DNA of 5,573 nucleotides from JBBRFH01 sp038224615 (GCA_038224615.1 JBBRFH010000232.1:1-5573); one strand, 5' to 3'; numbered from the stretch's first letter, positions 1-5,312 are shown. Notes: generated by a model not told the origin, from the sequence alone. Numbers and translations: made by a program.

Positions 1-60
1 TTTACAGATGTCTCATTCCGTTTTGGTATGGTGCTGCGCGCCGTTTGCAGGTATTGTCCA

Positions 61-100
61 AACCCCCTCGGCGCAGGTCCCGGGGGGTTGGGGGGGGGGG
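61..100 (-). terminator. Possible weak terminator hairpin and G-rich tract after the lipoprotein gene
   Basis: On the plus strand AACCCCC (61-67) is complementary to GGGGGTT (83-89), giving a 7-bp stem with a 15-nt loop. It lies downstream of the minus-strand lipoprotein gene, where a terminator is expected. On the minus strand only three T follow the stem, so it is not a classical intrinsic terminator. The stretch 82-100 is six G, TT, then eleven G, which could also form a G-quadruplex on the plus strand. Nothing recognisable as a gene is seen in bases 1-118. Confidence 0.3.
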
Positions 101-118
101 ACGTGCGACCGGTCAGAA

Positions 119-553
119 TCAATCACCTTCGGCATACAACAGCCGGTACTGCGTGCGCTGCCGGAGCGAGCTGCCGCCGGAGATTTCGCGGCCCTCGATC
201 GAGGCGGCGCGGTTGTCGGGCGAGATCGTGAACCGCTCGCCCTTGCGCATGCGCTCGGTCATCACGACGCGACCGGCCTCGGCGTCATAGACGTACATCG
301 TGCCGCTTTCGTCGGCCTTGTAAGAGAGGTCGCGCCCGCTCCCGCTGCCAACGGTCTTGGCGCGATCCGGAACGCCGCTGACGCGATCGCTGCGGTCCGT
401 GGGGTCGCGCCGCTCGATGCGGTCGTTGCGATCGCGACGGTTCCGATCCTTGTCCTTGTCCTTGTCGCCGAACAGGCTGCATCCGGTCGTGCTCAGGCCG
501 AGCACGGCCGCCAGGCCGAAAATAAGAACCGAACGTTTCGAAGCAGACATCAT
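119..553 (-). CDS. Small putative lipoprotein with D/R-rich linker
   Basis: A predicted 144-residue exported lipoprotein of unknown function. Residues 1-24 look like a type II signal peptide: basic SKR, a hydrophobic core (VLIFGLAAVLGL), then LSTTGC with Cys25 as the likely lipidated residue; Thr at -3 is not the usual Leu/Val, so the lipobox is slightly off consensus. Residues 29-57 are a highly charged linker, DKDKDKD followed by repeated D/R/N/E, partly encoded by a GACAAG tandem. Residues about 74-142 form a compact hydrophilic domain (YVYDAEAGRVV, KGERFTISPD, YRLLYAEG) of the kind I associate with unnamed planctomycete proteins. The start at 553 is chosen because GAGAGGTG lies 4 bases before it, with GAGG 6 bases before; an upstream ATG at 571 would put that sequence inside the gene. 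It lies 96 bases downstream of dcd on the same strand and may be co-transcribed. The link to dcd is probably only positional. Confidence 0.75.
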   Translation of the reverse strand: MMSASKRSVLIFGLAAVLGLSTTGCSLFGDKDKDKDRNRRDRNDRIERRDPTDRSDRVSGVPDRAKTVGSGSGRDLSYKADESGTMYVYDAEAGRVVMTERMRKGERFTISPDNRAASIEGREISGGSSLRQRTQYRLLYAEGD

Positions 554-575
554 GAAACACCTCTCGTCCATTAAG

Positions 576-593
576 GTGGCGCCTATTCGCCAC
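576..593 (-). promoter_or_regulatory. Hairpin in the dcd-lipoprotein spacer
   Basis: GTGGCG (576-581) and CGCCAC (588-593) form a perfect 6-bp stem with a 6-nt loop. It sits 22 bases upstream of the lipoprotein start and about 57 bases after the dcd stop. There is no T-run on the minus strand after it, so a processing or stability element in a shared transcript is more likely than a terminator. A stem this short may also be chance. Confidence 0.3.
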
Positions 594-649
594 GCCTGAT
601 GCTAGCCCGTCCGCGTCACTGCCGTCCTAAGTTTGCGCCCGCTCCATAA

Positions 650-1222
650 TCAGTCCACCATCGGCAGCGTGAGGCCCGCCTGGTCCTGGTACTTGCCACC
701 CTTGTCGGCGTAACTGGTGGCGCAGATGCGGTCAGCCTTGAGGAAGATCATCTGGGCGATGCCCTCGTTGGCGTAAATCTTGGCCGGCAGGGGCGTCGTG
801 TTGCTGATCTCGATCGTCACCTTGCCGCGCCACTCGGGCTCGAGGGGCGTAACGTTGACGATGATGCCGCAGCGGGCGTAAGTGCTCTTGCCGACGCATA
901 TCACCAGTACGTCGCGCGGCACCGCGATCGTCTCGACCGTTTCGCACAACGCGAAACTGTTGGGCGGGATGATCACATGGTCGCGGCCGGTGTTCTTGGT
1001 GTCGATCGTGACGAACAGGTCGTCGGTGAACGACTTGGGATCGACGATCGCCTGCTGCCCGGAGCGAGAGACGTTGGTGAAAATCTTAAAGACGGTGCCG
1101 ACGCGGACGTCATACCCGTAGCTGCTGACGCCGTAGCTGATCCGCCCGACTCGCTTAACGTTGTCGGCGAATGGCTCGATGGAAACCAGTTCGCGAATTT
1201 GTGAGTCGCACAAGACGCCCAT
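650..1222 (-). CDS. dcd: dCTP deaminase
   Basis: Deaminates dCTP to dUTP in the cytoplasm, supplying dUMP (after dUTPase) for thymidylate synthesis. The 190-residue product has nearly the length of the E. coli enzyme (193). Recognised motifs are SSYGYDVRVG (33-42), the strongly conserved GKSTYARCG (111-119), NVTPLEPEW (123-131) and TIEISNTTPLPAKIYANEG (136-154). Glu138 in TIEIS aligns with the catalytic Glu138 of the E. coli enzyme, and Ser113 and Arg117 fit the Ser/Arg active-site pair of the GRSSLARLG motif. The C-terminal KYQDQAG (177-183) matches the lid that closes over the nucleotide. The sequence resembles the alphaproteobacterial/rickettsial Dcd type more than the E. coli type. Whether it also has dUTPase activity cannot be read from sequence. 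The start at 1222 has AGGAG 7 bases upstream; a longer reading frame to 1267 has no support and would run through a strong hairpin. Confidence 0.96.
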   Translation of the reverse strand: MGVLCDSQIRELVSIEPFADNVKRVGRISYGVSSYGYDVRVGTVFKIFTNVSRSGQQAIVDPKSFTDDLFVTIDTKNTGRDHVIIPPNSFALCETVETIAVPRDVLVICVGKSTYARCGIIVNVTPLEPEWRGKVTIEISNTTPLPAKIYANEGIAQMIFLKADRICATSYADKGGKYQDQAGLTLPMVD

Positions 1223-1242
1223 TTGACTGCTCCTGTCCTGCG

Positions 1243-1270
1243 GGTGTCGTCGCCTCATGCGACGCACACC
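1243..1270 (-). promoter_or_regulatory. Strong hairpin just upstream of the dcd ribosome binding site
   Basis: On the minus strand GGTGT-G-CGTCGC, loop ATGAG, then GCGACG-ACACC form an 11-bp stem with one bulged G and a 5-nt loop. It ends 8 bases before the AGGAG of dcd, so its folding or an alternative pairing could affect ribosome access. No T-run follows it, so it is not an intrinsic terminator. An in-frame ATG lies in the loop, but the SD-equipped ATG at 1222 is far more convincing. Confidence 0.5.
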
Positions 1271-1330
1271 GAATGATAGTCTGTTGTCAGGAACTCCGGC
1301 GGCGGCGACAGACGCGCAACCCCGGTCGCT

Positions 1331-1459
1331 GAGGCGATCTGCCTCGCGAACGTGTCAATCCTGACTTGGCTCGTATTGACCGGACCCGCGGGTCTTCCCA
1401 CCCGCCGTGCGACCGACATGCTTCGCACGCTTTCAAACGGACCATCGGCTCCACCGATG
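1331..1459 (-). promoter_or_regulatory. Candidate structured 5' leader of dcd with consecutive stem-loops
   Basis: Read on the minus strand, five perfect stems follow one another: CATCGG/CCGATG (1443-1459, 5-nt loop), CGTGCGA/TCGCACG (1406-1429, 10-nt loop), GCGGGT/ACCCGC (1388-1405, loop GGGAAG), GTCAAT/ATTGAC (1354-1380, 15-nt loop) and GAGGC/GCCTC (1331-1345, 5-nt loop). The second and third abut with no unpaired base, so they could stack. The 12-bp palindrome 1383-1394 (GACCCGCGGGTC) offers an alternative fold to the third stem. A sixth weaker stem pairs 1279-1284 with 1308-1313. No convincing small gene is present. I do not recognise the RNA family. Individual 5-7 bp stems can arise by chance in GC-rich DNA, so the case rests on their number and tiling and on the upstream promoter. 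Confidence 0.4.
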
Positions 1460-1523
1460 ACCCGATCATAACCCAAACAACGGCGTTTTCACCCCAAAAA
1501 TCCGTCTGGGGCGGCGACGTCGC

Positions 1524-1551
1524 ACTATATACTACATCTGGTATGAGTCAA
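1524..1551 (-). promoter_or_regulatory. Sigma70-type promoter facing dcd
   Basis: On the minus strand TTGACT (1546-1551) and TATAGT (1524-1529) are separated by 16 bases; each box matches the consensus at five of six positions and lies in an AT-rich pocket in otherwise GC-rich DNA. Transcription would start near 1517 and reach the dcd ATG after about 295 nt. A second, weaker candidate closer to dcd is GTGAAA, 16 bases, TATGAT (1465-1492). Confidence 0.5.
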
Positions 1552-1730
1552 TCCAAACTTTACTAAATATGCCACATGTTGCGGACGAATTCGGCAACCA
1601 TGGAAGGGGACGCTAGCACGGATTGTGAGCGTTCGTTCACAAATCCTCGCCGGCGTCCAAGTTATCCACGAACGGCACACACTGACGCGGTGGATAAGGG
1701 AGGCCTCCGGCATCGATTCCGCGCCTCTTT
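1552..1730. other. Gene-free stretch with three inverted repeats, including facing TTATCCAC sites
   Basis: No gene is supported here. From left to right: CATGTTGC (1575-1582) pairs with GCAACCATG (1594-1602) with one bulged C; GGATTGTGAGC (1620-1630) pairs with GTTCACAAATCC (1635-1646) with one bulged A, one G-T pair and a 4-nt loop; TTATCCAC (1662-1669) faces GTGGATAA (1690-1697), a perfect 8-bp inverted repeat with a 20-base spacer. TTATCCAC is the first eight bases of the DnaA-box consensus TTATCCACA; the ninth base differs in both copies. The left end (1552-1577) is AT-rich. The function is unknown; downstream of the membrane gene these could also act as 3'-end hairpins. Confidence 0.4.
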
Positions 1731-1796
1731 GTCATCCTGAGCAACGCGAAAGGATCTGCCGGCGGCGAGTCGATTCTTCGCTGCGCTCGGAATGAC
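1731..1796. repeat. Imperfect palindromic intergenic repeat, copy 1
   Basis: The left arm GTCATCCTGAGC plus CGCGAAAGGATCT (1731-1757) and the right arm GATTCTTCGC plus GCTCGGAATGAC (1772-1796) are imperfect reverse complements around a 14-base GC-rich spacer. The outer 12 bases match at 10 positions. The same sequence family recurs at 5164-5312. I know this motif as a dispersed intergenic repeat in several GC-rich phyla; in shadow frames it translates to peptides like 'SEAKDL' or 'FALLRMT'. It lies 13 bases past the stop of the membrane-protein gene, where its RNA would form a hairpin without a T-run. Confidence 0.8.
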
Positions 1797-1809
1797 CTCA
1801 TTGTGACGC

Positions 1810-3192
1810 CTATCGCGACGCGACATTCAACTGCTGCGGCGTCTGCGCCAGCCGCACGAAGGCCTCGGCGACGGTGTAGTGCTGGTATCCGCCGGGCGGC
1901 GCGGGGGCGGTGGCGCCGACGAGCGAGATGATCACGCTCACGCCCAGTGCGATCCCCGCCAGCGTCCAGACGAAGCCCGAGTGCGGCCGGCGCAGCCAGG
2001 CACCGGCCCAGATCATGATCAGCGGGGATGCGATGAGCAGGCGCGGGGCGGCGAAGTTGAGGTCGATCGAATCGATCCGCACCACTGATTTGTACGCCAG
2101 CAGCAGCACCAGGACAGCCAATCCGCCGCCGGCCAGCCATTTGAGCGCGGGCGTCCAGTGGCGGTGAACGACGATGCCGGCACCGACAATCCCCAGCAGG
2201 AGCACGGGGAAGTGGCTCAGCAGGCCGTGCGAGCCGATGGTGAACGTCAGCACGCGATTGATCGCCCGCGCGAGGTGGAACCAGATCGTCGGGTCGACCG
2301 GTTCGGAATCGTCCCCGAGCGTCTGCGGCGCGACGATCGGCGCGGGCGCTGCGTTCGCTACGTGCCAGCGCGGCGGCATGAGATCGCCGGTGATGTGAGG
2401 GTTGATCGACGCGTGCAGTGCCACCGGGCCGGCCATTCCCAGCAGCAGTACGATCGCCGCGTTGATGCGCCAGCCCCACTTGAGCGGCAGTTTGAAGACG
2501 GCCATCGGCAGGACGAGCAAAGCGAAGATCGCCAGCGGCTCGATCACCGCGGCACCGGCGGCGCAGACGCCGCTGATGAACAGCCACCCGATCGCGAGCT
2601 TGGGGCGCTCCGAGAGCACCACCTGCACAAAGCCGAACACTGTCCCCGCCAGCAGCGCCGCCGCCATTGCGTGCGGGAGCAGGACGACCGCGTAACTGAT
2701 CCATCCGGTCGCCAGCACGCACGAGAGTGCCAGCGCCAATCGCATCGGTCGACGGAGGCCGAAGACCCGCGCCACCCGGTACAGCAGCGCCGATGCGACG
2801 GCGGTCGGCAGCGTGATGGCGAAGAAAATCAGCAGGTATTCCAGCAGATGCGGGTTGTGCTCGAACGTACACCCCGCCCGCTCGATGAGCCACGCCACGC
2901 CCGCCAGCGCCAGCAGGTACACCGGCGGATCCTTCGCGAAGCATAGCCCGTCCGAGCGGATCGTCTCGCCGGCCGGTGCGGCGCGCGGGTTGATCGCCAG
3001 TGTGCCGCTGCGAAGGACCGCGCGCACTGATTGCAGCGCGACGATTTCCCGATCCGACGCCACCCCCGGCTGAAACAAAGGCCTCACAAACGGCGCCGCG
3101 ATAATCATGATGAGCAGCGGCCCCGCGAGCACCCACGGGCGCGCCACGGGTTTGCCCGCCGGTCGAACGATTCGTCTGAGCAATCCGAACAC
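1810..3192 (-). CDS. Multi-pass membrane protein, GT-C glycosyltransferase-like
   Basis: A predicted 460-residue inner-membrane protein with about 11-12 hydrophobic segments, near residues 20-34, 90-103, 119-139, 151-168, 171-191, 199-218, 220-234, 243-261, 328-342, 352-366, 383-399 and 407-425. After the first segment comes an acidic motif SDRE (46-49), and before the second comes AKDPPVYLLAL (86-96). This order resembles the first external loop and 'KPPLYYWL' region of GT-C/PMT-type enzymes that use polyprenyl-linked sugars. The loop at about 262-327 and the later GLLSHFPVLLL and APRLLIASPL stretches also fit large planctomycete membrane proteins of this kind. Donor, acceptor and activity cannot be stated. 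The GTG start at 3192 is chosen because the upstream 59 residues are Arg/Cys-rich without family character and overlap the divergent gene's promoter; no clear SD is visible, so the start is uncertain. It is divergent from the GYF gene. Confidence 0.75.
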   Translation of the reverse strand: MFGLLRRIVRPAGKPVARPWVLAGPLLIMIIAAPFVRPLFQPGVASDREIVALQSVRAVLRSGTLAINPRAAPAGETIRSDGLCFAKDPPVYLLALAGVAWLIERAGCTFEHNPHLLEYLLIFFAITLPTAVASALLYRVARVFGLRRPMRLALALSCVLATGWISYAVVLLPHAMAAALLAGTVFGFVQVVLSERPKLAIGWLFISGVCAAGAAVIEPLAIFALLVLPMAVFKLPLKWGWRINAAIVLLLGMAGPVALHASINPHITGDLMPPRWHVANAAPAPIVAPQTLGDDSEPVDPTIWFHLARAINRVLTFTIGSHGLLSHFPVLLLGIVGAGIVVHRHWTPALKWLAGGGLAVLVLLLAYKSVVRIDSIDLNFAAPRLLIASPLIMIWAGAWLRRPHSGFVWTLAGIALGVSVIISLVGATAPAPPGGYQHYTVAEAFVRLAQTPQQLNVASR

Positions 3193-3201
3193 GTACCGAC
3201 T

Positions 3202-3231
3202 AGAGTAGCGGCGACACGCGCCAACCGGCAA
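3202..3231 (-). promoter_or_regulatory. Weak candidate promoter for the membrane-protein gene
   Basis: On the minus strand TTGCCG (3226-3231) and TACTCT (3202-3207) are 18 bases apart. The GTG start follows 9 bases after the -10 box, so the transcript would have almost no leader, consistent with the missing SD. The boxes match the consensus only moderately. Confidence 0.22.
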
Positions 3232-3291
3232 CCATCCCCCGCGCCACCGCCATGTCGGGCGCGACGCGTAGCCGCACGGACCGGCGGCGCA

Positions 3292-3320
3292 TTGAAGCGG
3301 TCGCCGATTTCCGCGACAAT
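3292..3320 (+). promoter_or_regulatory. Candidate promoter of the GYF/DUF4190-proB unit
   Basis: TTGAAG (3292-3297), a 17-base spacer and GACAAT (3315-3320) give a plausible sigma70-type promoter with four of six matches in each box. The start point would be near 3327, followed by GGAAGGA (3333-3339) and the TTG start at 3345. The spacing of all elements is consistent, and it argues against the longer reading frame that begins at 3252. Confidence 0.4.
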
Positions 3321-3344
3321 CCGCGCGCGATCGGAAGGACGCAC

Positions 3345-4010
3345 TTGCCCGTGCAATACTATTTCTCAATCGACGGCAACAATCAGCAGGGACCGGTCGA
3401 TCGCGATCGGTTGATCGCGGCGGGCGTGACGGCGCGGACGCAGGTGTGGCGCGAGGGGCTTTCCGGTTGGATGGCCGCCGTCGACGTCCCCGAGCTGGCC
3501 GAGCTGTTCAACGCGCCGGCAACTGAGCAATACGCGATGGAGCCGGCGCCGGTTCAGCCGCAATATCAATCAGCCCAACCGACTGTCGCGTCGCCGGTGC
3601 AATACCAGAGCTATCAGGCGAACATGGCTCAGCCCGCCAACGGGATGGCCGTCGCCAGCCTGGTGCTGGGGATCGTCGGCGTCGCGTCGATGTGCGTGTA
3701 CGGCTTCGGGCTGATCCCCGGAATCCTCGCGATCATCTTCGGCCACATGTCACGCGCCCAGATTCGCCGTGGTTTGGGCAGCGGCGATGGATTGGCGCAC
3801 GCGGGAATGATCATGGGCTATATCTCGGTGCTGCTGGTGGTCGTGTTGATCGTGATCGCGATCGGTTTCGCGATCGTGTTCAGCGCAACGGCGCTCAATG
3901 CGTCGCCGCGAGCCCCCGTGTTCGTACCGGCCGTCCCGCGGCAGCCGGGCAGTATTCCCGGCCCGAACGGGGTGCTGTTCGACGTGCTGCTGCTGATGCT
4001 TCCCCTCTGA
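3345..4010 (+). CDS. GYF_2 and DUF4190 domain membrane protein
   Basis: A predicted 221-residue membrane-anchored protein of unknown function. Residues about 3-55 form a GYF_2 (DUF4339) domain, recognised by QYYFSIDGNNQQGPVDRDRL and VWREGLSGW; such domains usually bind partners. Residues 56-97 are a flexible linker rich in Gln, Pro, Tyr and Ala. Residues about 98-175 match DUF4190: NGMAVASLVLGIVG, a first membrane hairpin ending in IIFGHMSRAQIRR, then GDGLAHAGMIMGYISV and a second hydrophobic segment. The tail is Pro-rich and ends hydrophobic (VLFDVLLLMLPL). TTG at 3345 is chosen because GGAAGGA ends 5 bases before it; GTG at 3351, giving 219 residues, is possible. The upstream frame to 3252 is Arg-rich and overlaps the promoter. 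It precedes proB by 15 bases and is probably co-transcribed, but no functional link to proline synthesis is known. Confidence 0.85.
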   Translation: MPVQYYFSIDGNNQQGPVDRDRLIAAGVTARTQVWREGLSGWMAAVDVPELAELFNAPATEQYAMEPAPVQPQYQSAQPTVASPVQYQSYQANMAQPANGMAVASLVLGIVGVASMCVYGFGLIPGILAIIFGHMSRAQIRRGLGSGDGLAHAGMIMGYISVLLVVVLIVIAIGFAIVFSATALNASPRAPVFVPAVPRQPGSIPGPNGVLFDVLLLMLPL

Positions 4011-4025
4011 TCTTCCCAACCCGCC

Positions 4026-5141
4026 ATGCGCGACCAACTCGTCCACGCCCGTTCTCTCGTCGTGAAGCTCGGCACGCAGACGCTCAGCGATTCAGCCAAG
4101 CGTCTGGACGTCAACTATCTGCACACGATCGCCAGGCAGATTGCGATATTGCGCACGCGCGGCATCGCGGTGACCGTCGTCAGTTCCGGCGCGATCGGCG
4201 CGGGGCTGGCGGAATTGGGACTGCCCAAACGTCCGACCGATCTCGCCCAACTGCAGGCCGTCGCCGCGGTGGGGCAGCGACGGCTGATGGACGCATGGGC
4301 CAACGCATTCGCGCCGCACAAGCTGCATGTCGCCCAGGTGCTGTTGACGCGTGAGGACATTGACCAGCGCAAGCGCTTCCTCAACCTGCGCAACACGATC
4401 CACGCCGTCCACGCGCTGGGGGCGGTTCCGATCATCAACGAGAACGACACGATCAGCACCGACGAGATCGTCCGCATCAGTTTCGGCGACAACGACATCC
4501 TCGCCGCCCACGTCGCTGCGGCGCTGCGGGCGGACGTGCTGGTGCTGCTCTCTAACGTCGACGGCGTGCTCGACGGCGCGGGTAAGTCGATCCGCACCAT
4601 CGAGCGCACCGAAGAAGCCCTCAATCTCATCCGCACCGACAAGAGCGCACTGGGCAAGGGCGGCATGAACAGCAAGTTTGCCGCCGCCGCCATGGTGACG
4701 CGCGGGGGGGAGATGCTGGTCGTCGCGCACGGGCGGCATGAGAACGTTTTGGTCCGCGTGATGGACGGCGAGGAGGCGATCGGCACGCTGTTTCTCCCGC
4801 GTCGCGCCGCCCGCGAAAAAGGCCGCACTCGATGGATCGGCGCCGCCCGTCCGTCAGGCAGGATCATCGTCGACGACGGCGCCGCCAAGGCGATCGTCGA
4901 GCGCAACGTCTCGCTCCTGCCCGCGGGCATCGCCAGGGTCGAAGGCGATTTCGAGAAAGGCGACGTCGTGGCGATTGTCTCCGCGTCCGGCATCGTCCTC
5001 GCCCACGGCCTGACCAACTACCCCGCCGCCGACCTCGAACAAATCCGCGGCAAGAAAACGGCCGAAGTGCGGTCGATGCTCAAGGAGCGCGCCTACGACG
5101 AAGTGGTGCATCGCGACAATCTCGTAAAGCTCACCGGGTGA
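4026..5141 (+). CDS. proB: Glutamate 5-kinase with C-terminal PUA domain
   Basis: Phosphorylates L-glutamate with ATP to gamma-glutamyl phosphate, the first step of proline synthesis in the cytoplasm. The 371 residues match the E. coli enzyme (367) in length and order. The amino-acid kinase domain (about 8-260) shows SLVVKLGTQTL with Lys14, VVSSGAIGAG (51-60), NENDTISTDE (138-147), SFGDNDILAA (152-161), LLSNVDGVLDG (174-184) and GKGGMNSK (210-217) with Lys217, corresponding to Lys217 of E. coli ProB. The PUA domain (about 277-352) shows GRIIVDDGAAKAIVERNVSL and IVLAHGLTNY, and the C-terminus keeps the EVVHRDNLV motif. No SD is seen before ATG 4026, but it starts only 15 bases after the GYF gene, so translational coupling is plausible. 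ProB is typically inhibited by proline at the kinase domain; that is family knowledge. proA is not beside it here. A run of seven G at 4704-4710 encodes Arg-Gly-Gly-Glu and is in frame. Confidence 0.97.
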   Translation: MRDQLVHARSLVVKLGTQTLSDSAKRLDVNYLHTIARQIAILRTRGIAVTVVSSGAIGAGLAELGLPKRPTDLAQLQAVAAVGQRRLMDAWANAFAPHKLHVAQVLLTREDIDQRKRFLNLRNTIHAVHALGAVPIINENDTISTDEIVRISFGDNDILAAHVAAALRADVLVLLSNVDGVLDGAGKSIRTIERTEEALNLIRTDKSALGKGGMNSKFAAAAMVTRGGEMLVVAHGRHENVLVRVMDGEEAIGTLFLPRRAAREKGRTRWIGAARPSGRIIVDDGAAKAIVERNVSLLPAGIARVEGDFEKGDVVAIVSASGIVLAHGLTNYPAADLEQIRGKKTAEVRSMLKERAYDEVVHRDNLVKLTG

Positions 5142-5163
5142 CCACGCCCGAACGTACTGCAGT

Positions 5164-5312
5164 GTGATCCTGAGCGCAGCGAAGGATCTACCCGCACCGT
5201 TGAAGCCCAATCGATAGCCAAGGCGGCTCGCCGCGTCTGGCTCTCCGTCCTTTTTTACCCACGCCCGGGCCTCGCCGGCGGCAAGAAGATCCTTCGCTTC
5301 GCTCAGGATGAC
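5164..5312. repeat. Long inverted repeat of the same intergenic family, copy 2
   Basis: The left arm (5164-5189: GTGATCCTGAGCGCAGCG, then AAGGATCT) and the right arm (5287-5312: AGATCCTTCGCTTCGCTC, then AGGATGAC) are near-perfect reverse complements, differing at two or three positions. The spacer is 97 bases, against 14 in copy 1. Next to the right arm the spacer has CTCGCCGGCGGC, resembling the spacer of copy 1 in inverted orientation. No transposase gene and no obvious target-site duplication are seen. It fills most of the 219 bases between proB and the next gene. Confidence 0.85.
5213..5256 (+). terminator. Candidate terminator after proB, inside the inverted repeat
   Basis: AGCCA (5216-5220) pairs with TGGCT (5238-5242), and inside it GCGG (5223-5226) pairs with CCGC (5231-5234) around a CTCG tetraloop; GA (5213-5214) and TC (5244-5245) can extend the base across one mismatch. 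Six T follow at 5251-5256. The internal mismatches and the 5-8 base gap before the T-run make it imperfect. It would end the GYF-proB transcript. Confidence 0.4.

Noticed and set aside
8..574. 188-residue plus-strand reading frame opposite the lipoprotein gene
   Set aside because: The minus-strand frame has a signal peptide, a lipobox and an SD; the plus frame has none of these and contains the poly-G tract.
650..1267. Longer dcd start at 1267 (205 residues)
   Set aside because: The extra residues are Arg-rich and not part of the family. GTG at 1267 has no SD and lies in the hairpin, while ATG 1222 has AGGAG at ideal spacing and gives the normal length.
1346..1405. Cobalamin riboswitch in the dcd leader
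   Set aside because: GGGAAG followed by CGAGCCAAGTCAGGA on the minus strand resembles the 3' part of the B12 box. However, the following ACCTGCC, the GCCACTG and GGTGnAAnTCC elements and the required length are missing, so I treat it as chance.
1255..1476. Small frames in the dcd leader (73 and 60 residues)
   Set aside because: No SD before either start. The first begins at TTG, and both have shadow-like Arg-rich composition. The 60-residue frame has one CEAC pair, which alone is not evidence.
1552..1730. Replication origin
   Set aside because: Only two DnaA-like sites with an imperfect ninth base, and no dnaA, dnaN or gidA gene nearby; kept only as a site-level finding.
2158..2946. 262-residue plus-strand reading frame
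   Set aside because: The product is Arg/Gln/His/Asp-rich and antisense to a well-supported membrane protein; no motif or SD.
1637..3136. 499-residue minus-strand reading frame
   Set aside because: It overlaps the membrane-protein gene in another frame. Its product is Arg/Ala/Gly-rich without membrane segments or motifs, and its end runs through the palindromic repeat (FALLRMT). It is a GC-rich shadow frame.
3252..3344. Longer start of the GYF gene at ATG 3252
   Set aside because: The added 31 residues are Arg-rich, precede the expected start of the GYF domain and cover a plausible promoter; the SD fits TTG 3345 instead.
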